A stretch of 64,000 nucleotides of DNA from Candidatus Ancaeobacter aquaticus (GTDB lineage Bacteria > Auribacterota > Ancaeobacteria > Ancaeobacterales > Ancaeobacteraceae): the NCBI GenBank assembly GCA_030765405.1, contig JAVCCP010000040.1:124001-188000 (forward strand). The letters are read 5' to 3'. The notes under the pieces are model-generated. The model saw only the letters and a program-made list of their open reading frames with translations. It was not told the DNA's origin and ran no database searches. Shown here in pieces: positions 19,181-29,100 of this stretch. Made by a program: the position numbers and the translations under genes. Positions within the stretch are counted from its first letter, which is position 1; each line of letters starts with the position of its first letter.

Positions 19181-21935
19181 ATGTAGAGAGCGCTTTTAAT
19201 GTGACCAGTAGCTCTTCAGAAATGTTTCTTAGTGAAGAATCATCTTTCCTGATTATCTTAAATGCATATCGGTCAAGCTGTACTCTTTCATCATGGGTAA
19301 AATTTCTCTTAGTGAAAATAATAAGAGGTGTTTTTGTATATGTGGTGTTTTGCGAGTATGTGGTAAAGAATTTATCCCCGTTGTTGTTTTCTAATTCCGG
19401 ATCAAATAGCACCAGATCAGGTTTATGCGTTGAGAGCAGTTCTAATGCTTTATGTGTATCAGAAGTATTTAATATGAGAAAACCTTCTTTGGTAAGGTCT
19501 GTTGTGATTTTCTTCGATAGTGCGGGATTTGAATCAATAACAAGAACAGTTTTCTTTATTTGTGATACGTGCTTGTTTATGGTGCTTATAAGTATATTTT
19601 TACCGATTGGTTTCTGTAAATATTCACTATAACCGATATGTTTTTCAAGTTCATCTCTATCAAGAATTGTAATGATAATAATGGGGATATGAACAGTTTT
19701 TGGATCATTTCGCAATTCTTCTATAACGTCCCAGCCGCTTTTTTTTGGAAGAATTATGTCAGTTATAATAATATTTGGCAGAAGCGTTTTTGCTTTTGAT
19801 ATAGCTTCAACTCCATTTATAGCGTCAACAACGTCAAATCCTTCACCAGTAAGCATTTTGTTTATAGTGAGTAAGAATTCTTTATTATCATCTATTGCAA
19901 GAACAAGTGTTTTAAATCCTTTTGATAGCTTATCTTGTCGAATCAGTTTATTCTTTAGGTTTTCTTCAACTTCATAGTCAATAGGGAAGTGAATGCTGAA
20001 GGTAGAACCTTCTCCAAGAGTGCTTTTTACCGTGATATCACCGCCCACCATTCGTGCAAGTTTTCTTGATATTGAAAGACCAAGACCTGTGCCACCATAT
20101 TTTCTGGTAATTGAACCGTCAGATTGGCGGAAATCTTCAAATATTAACTCGTGATCATTTTCGGATATACCGATACCGGTATCTTTAACATCTATAAGCG
20201 CGAAATCTGTATGGGTTTGGTCAATAAGTGTCATTTTTACAATCTTTACCGAGATTGTGATGTTTCCTTCTTGGGTGAATTTTACTGAGTTTCCAATTAA
20301 GTTAAGGAGTATTTGCCTTATTTTATCAGATTCCGAATACATTGTTGGTAGCTCAGCTGGAATGTCAGGAATCAGTGTGAGATTTTTTTCGTCTGCAATG
20401 GGTTTTACCATTGTAAGTACCGTATTAATTACATCGCGTAAATCAAAGGAGGTAAAGTTAAGCTGCATTTTTCCCGCTTCAATTTTTGAAAGATCAAGAA
20501 TATCATTAATGAGTGTGAGGAGATGTTCGGAGCTTAAGAGTACATTATGCAAATTCTTTTTGTGCTTATCGCTCAAAGTATCGTCCAGTTGTTTTAAGAC
20601 GAGTTTTGTATATCCAATGATAGCCGTCATGGGTGTGCGTAATTCGTGACCCATATTTGCAAGAAACTCACTTTTATGACGTGATACTTTCTGCAGTTCA
20701 TTGTTGAGCGTGTTTAAACGTACTGTTTTGATTTGCAATTCATCGAGCGCGGTATGTAATTCTTTGTTTGTATGTGATACTTTTTTGTTTGTGTTTTCGA
20801 GCTCTTCATTTTTAGTGCGTACCTCATCTGTAAAGTTCATTAGTTTATCAGTCATAATATTGAATGATTTTCCAAGTTCACCTATTTCATCTTTTGAGCT
20901 GATCACTACTTTTTGGCTAAGTTTTCCTTGAGAGATCTTTTCTGTCGCCGCGCGTAATACCGTTATTGGTTTGGTTATGATCTTTGAAACAATCAGGCCT
21001 ATAACCAATGATGCTGCAAGAGAGATCAGTGTAAAGAGGATAAAGTAGTATTTGCTTGAATGCGCGATTTGTGTACCTTGATTAGCGGCTTCTGACATTT
21101 TTGCGTTCATGCTGTTACGTATTAATTTCATGGATTCAACAAGGCGGAGTGTATTAAAATTTAACTCTGTTTGGAGCGCAGTGTAGAGCTTGTGTTGATC
21201 ATATGCGCGAGCCAGAAGAATATCTGTTTCGCGGTAGATGTTCTGGATAGGATGAAGCTCGTCGGGTGACAAGTATGAAAGAGAAGAAAGCTCCTCGATC
21301 CTTCTTTTAATACTGCTTTTTACCCCCTCGCTTTGTATTAGGTATTCTTCACCGCTTATAAAACCAGAAAGATAGTTATTGAGCTCAGAACGTTCAGAAA
21401 GACTGAGTATGCTGATATCGATTATAATACCTGAAATAGTTTGAAAGTTTTCAGAGGCATTCTTTTTTATATAAGATATTTTGTTTTTAAACTTTTCAAG
21501 CGCTCGGGTCCACAAAATGGCGTTTTCATCGAGCTGTAATTTTGTTTTATTTCTCTTTATATATATTTGGCTGGTTCTTTTTTGCAATACGTCAAGTTTG
21601 TAATAGAGATTTTTTATATTATTAACAACTTTTTTATCCGCAAGACCTGTTTTATACAGATACCGGAAATTCTTTTGTAAGCTGTCCTGTGTGAGTTTGT
21701 AGAGCCTGAGCATTTCTTTTTTGTTTCGTGCTAGGTGCGGATCGTTTGCCATAATTTCAGTTAAGACATCGATACTGATCTGCATGGAAGAGGTAGCTGC
21801 TATCCAGGCTTTAGATGTTACATAATTGAGGCTGTTGTTGACACGTGTAATATTCCATATCCCAAACAGGCTGGAAAATAGAATCAACGAAGCTAATAAC
21901 AAGAAACTATAAATAAGCTTGTTATAAATTTTCAT
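19179..21935 (-). CDS. hybrid sensor histidine kinase with two receiver domains
   Basis: Membrane two-component kinase of 918 residues. Order: membrane helix (8-28), long helical periplasmic sensor (30-295), second membrane helix (296-320), HAMP (320-372), coiled coil (372-420), HisKA with His430 in MGHELRTPMTAIIGY, and a HATPase domain with DKIRQILLNLIGNS, DTGIGI and GGTGLGLSI. Receiver 1 follows (677-790, Asp726 in TDIILPKKSG), then receiver 2 (797-915, Asp845 in LFDPELEN). Receiver 2 is divergent, lacking the acidic pair of a normal pocket. No partner regulator is adjacent. The promoter places the transcription start at the ATG, so the mRNA is probably leaderless. Confidence 0.93.
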   Translation of the reverse strand: MKIYNKLIYSFLLLASLILFSSLFGIWNITRVNNSLNYVTSKAWIAATSSMQISIDVLTEIMANDPHLARNKKEMLRLYKLTQDSLQKNFRYLYKTGLADKKVVNNIKNLYYKLDVLQKRTSQIYIKRNKTKLQLDENAILWTRALEKFKNKISYIKKNASENFQTISGIIIDISILSLSERSELNNYLSGFISGEEYLIQSEGVKSSIKRRIEELSSLSYLSPDELHPIQNIYRETDILLARAYDQHKLYTALQTELNFNTLRLVESMKLIRNSMNAKMSEAANQGTQIAHSSKYYFILFTLISLAASLVIGLIVSKIITKPITVLRAATEKISQGKLSQKVVISSKDEIGELGKSFNIMTDKLMNFTDEVRTKNEELENTNKKVSHTNKELHTALDELQIKTVRLNTLNNELQKVSRHKSEFLANMGHELRTPMTAIIGYTKLVLKQLDDTLSDKHKKNLHNVLLSSEHLLTLINDILDLSKIEAGKMQLNFTSFDLRDVINTVLTMVKPIADEKNLTLIPDIPAELPTMYSESDKIRQILLNLIGNSVKFTQEGNITISVKIVKMTLIDQTHTDFALIDVKDTGIGISENDHELIFEDFRQSDGSITRKYGGTGLGLSISRKLARMVGGDITVKSTLGEGSTFSIHFPIDYEVEENLKNKLIRQDKLSKGFKTLVLAIDDNKEFLLTINKMLTGEGFDVVDAINGVEAISKAKTLLPNIIITDIILPKKSGWDVIEELRNDPKTVHIPIIIITILDRDELEKHIGYSEYLQKPIGKNILISTINKHVSQIKKTVLVIDSNPALSKKITTDLTKEGFLILNTSDTHKALELLSTHKPDLVLFDPELENNNGDKFFTTYSQNTTYTKTPLIIFTKRNFTHDERVQLDRYAFKIIRKDDSSLRNISEELLVTLKALST

Positions 21936-21941
21936 GTACTC

Positions 21942-21970
21942 ATTATACGTTATTTTTAATAAAAAATCAA
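21942..21970 (-). promoter_or_regulatory. promoter of the hybrid kinase, leaderless type
   Basis: On the minus strand: TTGATT (21970-21965), exactly 17 bp, TATAAT (21947-21942), then GAGTAC and the kinase ATG. The -10 box ends 6 nt before the start codon, so initiation falls on or next to the A of ATG. No ribosome site fits in between. Confidence 0.75.
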
Positions 21971-22046
21971 TAGTATCTGTATAAAATACTGTGTAATAAA
22001 TAATTATGCATATGATGTGTCGGGGGAATTATAGGAGGAACAAAGT

Positions 22047-22223
22047 ATGCCTTGTCACGTCGTAATGATTGGGGGAGGGAAGAGCAATGAAAAAAACTAT
22101 TTCAATACAATCACTCACGCGGAGAACGGTGTTTCAGAATCGATCAGAAGCAGCACACAATGGTATGTGGGAAGATTTGCTATTAATGCCGAAATGTTGC
22201 CGGGTGTATATTCGAGTTTTTGA
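22047..22223 (+). CDS. possible 58-residue small protein
   Basis: In the 379-bp space between the hybrid kinase and the cold-shock gene, an ATG preceded by TAGGAGG (spacing 9) opens a 58-codon frame beginning MPCHVVMIGGGKSNE and ending in TGA. I recognise no family. A second frame of about 58 codons starts at the ATG at 22087, overlaps it, and has its own GGGAGGG site. At most one is likely real. Only the very good ribosome sites support coding here. Confidence 0.3.
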   Translation: MPCHVVMIGGGKSNEKNYFNTITHAENGVSESIRSSTQWYVGRFAINAEMLPGVYSSF

Positions 22224-22261
22224 CAGCGAGATGTTAATCTGGCGTAAAAGAAGATGTTTGT

Positions 22262-22305
22262 AAAGAAAAACCCCCCTGATTGTTCATTTGAAACAACCAA
22301 GGGGG
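22262..22305 (-). terminator. intrinsic terminator of the cold-shock gene
   Basis: On the minus strand a CCCCCT...TTGTT arm pairs with AACAA...AGGGGG and is followed by TTTTTCTTT. It lies 10 nt behind the cold-shock stop codon. Confidence 0.8.
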
Positions 22306-22314
22306 AAGATGTCA

Positions 22315-22515
22315 TTAAACTTTGTTTACGTTACGTGCTTGTTTTCCTTTTTCTCCGTCAACGATTTCAAATTCCACTTCTTGCCCTTCACTGAGAGTTT
22401 TGAATCCAGAACCTGTAATTGCGGTATGGTGAACGAAAATATCTTCACCTTCTTCTGGTTTAATAAATCCAAAACCTTTTTTGTCGTTAAACCACTTTAC
22501 CACGCCTTTGTTCAT
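22315..22515 (-). CDS. cold-shock domain protein
   Basis: RNA/ssDNA-binding chaperone of the CspA family, 66 residues. RNP1 is KGFGFI and RNP2 is DIFVHH, after [13 protein letters not shown] strong AGGAGG site lies 9 nt before the ATG. The 140-nt leader contains a perfect terminator hairpin, a possible anti-terminator pairing, and a promoter covered by a 30-bp palindrome, all described in separate entries. This suggests control at both start and elongation of transcription. Confidence 0.96.
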   Translation of the reverse strand: MNKGVVKWFNDKKGFGFIKPEEGEDIFVHHTAITGSGFKTLSEGQEVEFEIVDGEKGKQARNVNKV

Positions 22516-22543
22516 CTACTACATCCTCCTGTTACAGATTATC

Positions 22544-22589
22544 GTCTCATAATAAAAAAAACCATAAGAGATGAGACATTCTCTTATGG
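22544..22589 (-). promoter_or_regulatory. leader terminator/anti-terminator of the cold-shock gene
   Basis: Read on the minus strand, CCATAAGAGA (22589-22580) and TCTCTTATGG (22571-22562) form a perfect 10-bp stem with an 8-nt loop. Eight T follow (22561-22554), a complete intrinsic terminator upstream of the coding region. The segment GTCTCAT (22577-22571), spanning the loop and the first base of the second arm, can instead pair with ATGAGAC (22550-22544) just beyond the T-run. The ribosome site follows. Sequence shows the pairings; switching is inferred. Confidence 0.75.
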
Positions 22590-22660
22590 CCTTAAACATT
22601 ACTGATTGGTAATTATTACTGCATTCACTTATATAACTTGTCCTAATTTTGTTTAGAGTA

Positions 22661-22689
22661 ATCGTAATATAGACAAGATATTATGTCAA
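22661..22689 (-). promoter_or_regulatory. sigma-70 promoter of the cold-shock gene
   Basis: On the minus strand: a perfect TTGACA (22689-22684), 17 bp, then TACGAT (22666-22661). Predicted start near 22654 gives a leader of about 140 nt. Confidence 0.6.
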
Positions 22690-22702
22690 TATAATATCTT
22701 GT
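22673..22702. promoter_or_regulatory. 30-bp palindrome over the -35 box (operator-like)
   Basis: ACAAGATATTAT (22673-22684) and ATAATATCTTGT (22691-22702) are perfect 12-bp inverted arms around 6 bp. The centre coincides with the TTGACA box of the minus-strand promoter, as expected of a repressor site. The alternative is a DNA hairpin or a regulator of an unknown plus-strand start. Confidence 0.65.
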
Positions 22703-22813
22703 AAAAAACGGTTCTCGGTGTTCGTTTAGCTGTGCGCGAAGAGAGGATGAATGTTAGATTTTTATTCCCAATTAAAATTATTATTTTGATACTATACATT
22801 GAAGCTTGTATGG

Positions 22814-22819
22814 TATAAC
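22814..22819 (+). promoter_or_regulatory. possible extended -10 box before addB
   Basis: TGG directly before TATAAC gives an extended -10 motif. No good -35 is seen at 17 bp. Initiation would fall at about 22826, the first base of the palindrome in the addB leader. Confidence 0.3.
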
Positions 22820-22825
22820 AATAAC

Positions 22826-22852
22826 AGGAAAAGGGGACTGTCCCCTTTTCCT
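22826..22852. repeat. 27-bp palindrome (REP-like) upstream of addB
   Basis: AGGAAAAGGGGAC (22826-22838), one T, then GTCCCCTTTTCCT (22840-22852): 13 perfect pairs. This GGGGACNGTCCCC-type palindrome resembles REP-like sequences spread in many uncultivated genomes, often near REP-associated transposases (recalled, not searched). No transposase of that kind is intact here. Confidence 0.75.
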
Positions 22853-22854
22853 GC

Positions 22855-22889
22855 GCATAACGCAAACCGATAACCGGTAACCGCGTATT
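22855..22889 (+). repeat. heptanucleotide tract abutting the addB start codon
   Basis: Five 7-bp units (GCATAAC, GCAAACC, GATAACC, GGTAACC, GCGTATT) end at the base before the addB ATG. The tract takes the place where a ribosome-binding site would be. Confidence 0.75.
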
Positions 22890-25800
22890 ATGAAAAAAAC
22901 ACTTCTTACATCACCTGCTGGAAGGGGGAAAACCACACATCTGATTGAGCAATATGCCCGAGTGTTTAATGAAACAAACAGTGGATTAGAGAATAAATCT
23001 TATTTTATTCTTTCGACAAAAGAACATGCCTATTGGATTACTGAACGGATAATAAAAGTTCTTGGCAGTGATGCGAAAGAACAAAAATGTGGCGTATTTA
23101 ACCCACAGGTTATTACAATAAATGATTTCGTTAACCAAGAGACCATTGGCAGTCATGCTGAAATGGTAAACGATGTGTTACGGACACATTTTATACATAC
23201 AATAAGTCAGGATCATTCAATACCGCTTACGTACTATGATCAGGCACGAACACTTGCAGGGTTCCCTGAATTGGTTAGTAACTTTATAAAAGAGTTAAAA
23301 ACGTCATTTATTGAATATGATGATTTTGTAAAGTTGATCGCTTGTATTTCTAAAAAAGAACATCCTCTGCTTTGTACGAAACTGAATGATATTTCTCTTA
23401 TATATAAACTGTATCAAAACATGATCGGGAAGAAATGTGATTATGCAAGCGGTATACGTCGGTATATAGAAGAGAAAAAGAATAAGCCCGCCAATAAAAA
23501 CTTATTTGATCTGATTATCTTTGACGGTTTTTATCATTTCACACCTGCTCAATGCGAGCTGATAAAAATGATTTCGCGCATGTGTAACGAAGTGATAGTT
23601 TCACTTACAATAGATAGTGATCGTCCCGGCTTATTTTCCTATGTTAATGCGACAAGAGAATTGCTTCTGAGTACAGGGTATGGTTTTAAAGAAAAAGTAC
23701 TCTCGGGGAAAAATAAACGAATAGAGTACAAAAAAAAGCCTATAGAGTTTTACAGTCCTTCATTGGATCATCTTGAAAAACATATTTTCTCGCAAGACGA
23801 TGTTATCCCGATGTGTGATTCGCGAGATATACGAATATTCGAGGCAACAGGTGTTTCCGGCGAGCTTGAAATGATCGTAAGGGAAATTATGTATTTAATA
23901 GAGCATCCGGATGAAGTCGGCTTAAAAGAGTTGAGATACACTGACTTTTGTATTCTATTCCGGTCACTCATGGGATTTGACAATGAGGTGCGCACCGTCT
24001 TTAAAAAATACGACATACCGGTTGAAATACATGAGCGCCGAAAACTTAATATGAATCCATTTATAAAGAATGTGATTCATCTCATACAGTTTTTCCTTAA
24101 TGTAAACCCTCAAGATCATATCGGGGAAGCATTGAAATCATCTTACTTCTCATTTTTCTCGGACGGAGAGAGTAAGATTGTTAATGAATATATCAATAAA
24201 AATCCACGTAAAAACAGAGATGAATACCTGGCCTTAAATGATATGAAAGATTGTCCGTCGGTCGTTAAAGAGTATATTGAAATTGTGCGCCGCATAATAG
24301 TCGATATTGAGAAGGCAGCTAGTTACCATGATATGGGACTAATAATTACAGCATTTATAGACAAGTATACGATTTTTTCTAACACGTCGCGGATAAGGAC
24401 TGATCCGCTCTTTTTGTTTGAACGAGAAGATAATATTGCCTATAGAGAACTACGCGGCATTATTTGCAATCTTGGGCAATATGATAAGGGTATTATTAAT
24501 AAAACCAGCAAGCGATTTTATGAACTTATGCTTGGCGGTATTGAAGCAGGTTTATATTCTCTTCGGGACAATAATCGCAATAAGGTGCAGGTCTATGATA
24601 TTGCAACAGCTATACAAAAAGAATACAGGGTTATTTTTATCGGAGGTCTTCTAGAAAAAGGGTTTCCGAAACAGATATTTGAAGATCCAATATTAAGAGA
24701 CAGTGAACGCCATATGTTAAATAGCATAGTGCCCGGATCTTTCGAACTCAGGATACCTGATCGTTGTGCAGGTGAACGATATCTTTTCTATATGGCTCTT
24801 TCACGAGCGTCACGAAGATTATATCTTTCATATCCAAAATTTGACCGTGACGGAAATATTGCCATGCCATCACTTTTTGTGCGGGAAGTTGAAAAATTGT
24901 TTCCGGATGAAAAACATACAATTAGTAAAAAAGAAAAAGATGTAGGGAGTATCATTCCGGTTTTTTCTGAGGCGGTATGCGAACGGGATCTTATTAAACG
25001 GTCAGTATATGTCATGTCGCATAAAGATGCTCAGGACGACACTGCTGGGCATGCTGTCGCTGAGCAATTATATGCTCATTTCAATATTACGAAAAACTAT
25101 GGATTAGATTGTAAAACAGGATTCAGTGCATATTCTTTTTATCCGTTTCTTCTTTCAGGAAATGCCAAAACATTTTGTGCTAAAAATGCACAGATGCCAC
25201 TCAGCCCTTCAGCACTGGGGACATTTGCGCGGTGTCCCTATAAGTATTTCTTGCGCTATATCCTTGGTTTAAAAGAAGACTCTTTTGGCATAGATTATGC
25301 GGGGATTGGTACTGCTATTCATGAAACATTAAAGGTATTCTATGATTCTTTAAACGGCAAGCGATTAGATGAGTATTTTGGTAAGAAAAATAGCGATAAA
25401 AAAGCTGTATGTGATCAGATAATGTGTGTGCTCGAAGATGTGCTTGTGGAAAAGGACAATGAAGCGGCTATAAAGGGCAGTGATGTTGACCAAGCTATTG
25501 CAACCGAATATATGCGCAGAGTGCTTAGAGATTACATTGATCATGAATATCTTTGTGAACAAAATAGACCCCATATGCGCCCAATACTTTTCGAAAGAGA
25601 GTTTCATGTGACTGTCGATGGAATAAACCTTCGGGGAACTATTGATCGCGTAGATCTCTACCGATTTGATAATACGAACACAACTATAGTTGTAGATTAT
25701 AAAACAGGGGCTAAGAAATGGAATCCAAAAGATGTCCGTGACGGGGTAGATTTACAAATACCCATATATATTATGGCTGTTGATGGGGCTGCGATACCTG

Positions 25801-26132
25801 AGATAAAAGATGCTCACTGTGCAGGCGGGGAAATTTATAATCTTAAAACTGGTGTGCGTAATGGAATGTATACTGACCAAGGATTTGAATTGTCTGGTAA
25901 AAAGCAAACAAAAATGAGCCAAAGATATGAAGAATATATTGAAATTGCCCTCAAATACATTAAAGAGCATCATAGCGATATCTCTTCGGGCATGATTGCC
26001 CCTAACCCGTATCCGGGAACATGCAATATGTGTTCATGGAATGATATATGCAGATATCCGTATACAAAACAAAAAATTGACCGGTGGCAGAACAACAAGC
26101 AAATGATTAAAAAGAAAAGTGAATATATCTAA
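22890..26132 (+). CDS. addB: helicase/nuclease subunit AddB
   Basis: Nuclease subunit of the AddAB (RecBCD-like) complex that resects double-strand breaks. The 1080-residue protein starts with a Walker A, SPAGRGKTT (residues 9-17). The inactive helicase core follows, then a C-terminal RecB-type nuclease: RCPYKYFLRYILGL, GTAIHETLKVF, GTIDRVDLY and VVDYKTGAKKW. The iron-sulfur staple is conserved as the Cys in CPYKYFL plus CNMCSWNDIC near the end (CX2CX5C). There is no ribosome site: a heptanucleotide tract abuts the ATG. The stop overlaps the addA start by one base. Confidence 0.92.
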   Translation: MKKTLLTSPAGRGKTTHLIEQYARVFNETNSGLENKSYFILSTKEHAYWITERIIKVLGSDAKEQKCGVFNPQVITINDFVNQETIGSHAEMVNDVLRTHFIHTISQDHSIPLTYYDQARTLAGFPELVSNFIKELKTSFIEYDDFVKLIACISKKEHPLLCTKLNDISLIYKLYQNMIGKKCDYASGIRRYIEEKKNKPANKNLFDLIIFDGFYHFTPAQCELIKMISRMCNEVIVSLTIDSDRPGLFSYVNATRELLLSTGYGFKEKVLSGKNKRIEYKKKPIEFYSPSLDHLEKHIFSQDDVIPMCDSRDIRIFEATGVSGELEMIVREIMYLIEHPDEVGLKELRYTDFCILFRSLMGFDNEVRTVFKKYDIPVEIHERRKLNMNPFIKNVIHLIQFFLNVNPQDHIGEALKSSYFSFFSDGESKIVNEYINKNPRKNRDEYLALNDMKDCPSVVKEYIEIVRRIIVDIEKAASYHDMGLIITAFIDKYTIFSNTSRIRTDPLFLFEREDNIAYRELRGIICNLGQYDKGIINKTSKRFYELMLGGIEAGLYSLRDNNRNKVQVYDIATAIQKEYRVIFIGGLLEKGFPKQIFEDPILRDSERHMLNSIVPGSFELRIPDRCAGERYLFYMALSRASRRLYLSYPKFDRDGNIAMPSLFVREVEKLFPDEKHTISKKEKDVGSIIPVFSEAVCERDLIKRSVYVMSHKDAQDDTAGHAVAEQLYAHFNITKNYGLDCKTGFSAYSFYPFLLSGNAKTFCAKNAQMPLSPSALGTFARCPYKYFLRYILGLKEDSFGIDYAGIGTAIHETLKVFYDSLNGKRLDEYFGKKNSDKKAVCDQIMCVLEDVLVEKDNEAAIKGSDVDQAIATEYMRRVLRDYIDHEYLCEQNRPHMRPILFEREFHVTVDGINLRGTIDRVDLYRFDNTNTTIVVDYKTGAKKWNPKDVRDGVDLQIPIYIMAVDGAAIPEIKDAHCAGGEIYNLKTGVRNGMYTDQGFELSGKKQTKMSQRYEEYIEIALKYIKEHHSDISSGMIAPNPYPGTCNMCSWNDICRYPYTKQKIDRWQNNKQMIKKKSEYI

Positions 26133-29100
26133 TGGAAATATTTGAAAGCAGATACAAACGGTCTCAGACGCAGAAGAAGATAATTGAGTGTAAAGAGCTC
26201 AACGAAAATATGTGTATTACCGCATCTGCCGGTGCAGGAAAAACAACAGTTCTTGTGCAACGGATACTCTATATTTTACAGCATGATCCCCGTGTGACGT
26301 TTGACAATATGCTGGTTATTACATTTGGCGAAAAAGCCGCACATACTCTTAAAGAACGCTTGAGGAAAGAGCTTGAGCGGCTGGCGATCTCAGAGAAAAA
26401 AAATGAAAGAAAACGATATCAGGATCTCTTAACGGGTCTTTCAAACGCATATATAGGAACAATACATTCTTTCGCATCACGCATACTAAAAGAAAATCCG
26501 CTCGAAGTTGGTGTTGAACCGCATTTTGAAATAGTTTCGATTGGTATGGATACTATTCTTATGGAAAGAGTGATTAATGCGCTTTTTTTTCAGCGATTGT
26601 CAGATCCCTCTATTATGGATTTTTTGAGCCAGTACTATGATAAGGATCCCGCCAGTGCCTTAAAAGAAATATATGCAAAGGCCAGGTCACATGAGATAGA
26701 TATTGCATGTCTTGAGGTTCCGGTAAAAGATGCTGAATGTGTTACATTAATTAATAAGTTTAAAGCCTATCTCGACCAATGTCCGTCAACGCCCGATGAT
26801 AATGCAAGCCCATCACTACGTGATGCACATATGCACATGCAATCAATCAAACAAGACATGAAAGATGTTAGTACTGCAGGTGACATTACAATGAAACGTA
26901 TAGATACTATTGCGCGTGAAGCGAAAGGGATAACAAAAAGGGTTAAGAAAGCTCCCTGGGGTGAGTATATCTCAGAGTTTAAAGATGTGGTTTTGCCAGA
27001 GTTTTTTGATTGTGCATATGAGGTATGTACCCAAAAGTACAAGGAATGTTTCGTTACGCTTTTAAAAGAGTTTGCTGTCCGTTACGAAGAAGAGAAAAAG
27101 GCTAATCATGTGCTTGATTTTGATGATCTTCTGTGGTGGTGTGCCATTCTTATGAAACAGGATACCCCTATAAAAGAATTTGTCGTTAAATCATATACAG
27201 ATAGATTTTCTTATATCTTTGTTGATGAGGTGCAGGACACAAGCCCTGTTCAGTTAGACATCATAAAAGGTATATCAGCTAATAACGCGTTATTTTTTGT
27301 TGGTGATAAGAAACAATCAATTTATCGGTTTAGAAACGCTGATGTACAGTCTTTTGATAAAATGGTGAGTGATTATGTTGATAAGAAGCAGGGGGCGTAT
27401 ATACCCCTTGATGAAAACTACCGATCAAGAAAATCTCTTGTAGCATTCAACGATTATATGTTTGGTGATATTCTCGGTGATGACTATACGCCTGTTGATG
27501 CGAAAGCTTCATATCCGGAGAATGTGCGCAATGAATATGATGTTGAGATTATACAGGTAGTCAATGAAACAAGTACGGGAGAAAAAGATACGGAGCATAA
27601 CGGTGATACGACCGAACAGGATGACAGCACTGCACGAGAAAAAGAAGCCCGGTGTATTGCTTCGCGTATCAAGGAGATTATCACTCGTAGAGAGGTTCTT
27701 GTGAAAGAGAATGTTTCCTCGGAGAAATATATAATGCGTCCAGCTCAGTATAAGGACATAGCGCTTCTTTTTCCGTCTCTACGGGAAGTGTTTTTTTATG
27801 AGAACGCTTTAAAACAAGCACATATTCCATATTATGTTATTAAAGGAGGAAAGTTTTTTGACTGTCAGGAAGTGAGGGATTGTCTTAATTACCTTAAAAT
27901 TCTTGATGATCCATATAGGGATTGTGAGTTTGCGGCAGTATTGAAATCACCCATGGTGCATGTTACCGATGATGCGCTTTTCACTATAAGGAATCATGAT
28001 CGGCAGCACTATAGGGATAAAACTGCGCATCCCTTCTATGAATCGCTTAACACAGTGATAGATGCGCATACTGACATTTTGAATGATACTGAGCGGCGTT
28101 ACCTAAAGCGGTTTATGGGGATGTTTAATGAAATGGTGCGTATTAAAGATATTATGCCCATTCCCGAGCTGCTTGAAAAAGTGGTTTTTGACACAGGCTA
28201 TGATATTAAAGTTATGGCGCTGGCTGACGGCAAAAAGCGGTATGCAAATATTTTGAAGTTAATTGAAAAAGCATGGGAATTTGAGAAAAAAGGCTGTTTT
28301 ACCTTAGGGGAGTTTATTACCTATATAGAAAAGTTAAGTAGCGAGGAAGTGCAGGAACCGGAAGCACAAATTGAGCTTGAGGAAGGGAAAAACTCTGTAA
28401 AATTATGTACGATACATCGAGCAAAAGGTATGGAGTTTCCCGTAGTGGTATGTGCTGATATGGGGAGACAATTTCCTGTGACAGGAAGAGATTTTATATC
28501 ATGCATGGTTGTTGATGGTGTGTGTGAAGTAGGGATAAAGGCACGAAATAGCCAAGGGGAAACAAGAAACACTTTAACCACACGGCATCATAAAACGGTA
28601 GATGATAGCGAAGAGAGTGCTGAACGAAAAAGGGTGTTCTATGTAGCGTTAACACGTGCACGTGACTACCTTATTTTGTCTGGCGTTAATGGCAGGGTAA
28701 AGGACGAAAAGGTAGCGGCTTTATCATACGACGGGCTTGGTTCGTACATGAACTGGATACGAAAAAAAAGCTTGTTGCTTAAAGGAGAAGACAAAGAAAA
28801 TAATAACGGGTTTTCAATAAAATATACATATGATCACGATAGAGTTGCAGTGCCTCATGATTCTACGAGTGAATGTATTTCTGGGGTTGATAATGTAGAC
28901 ACGAAAATATATGAAGATGGCGAAGCCACTAAAGAACAAATTGCCCAGATCGCTATAAAAGAGAAAAAAAGAATACTCGACGAGATAAAAATCATATCCC
29001 AGAGGCAACATTATCCTGAAATGGATTTTTCGGTAACGCCCCTGTGTGAATACAGAAAAAATTCCGAAGACTATTTTTCTTCGTACGAACTCATGAAACA

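Noticed and set aside
19144-19632. Plus-strand frame opposite the end of the hybrid kinase
   Set aside because: Antisense to a well-supported receiver domain, with no ribosome site or family signature.
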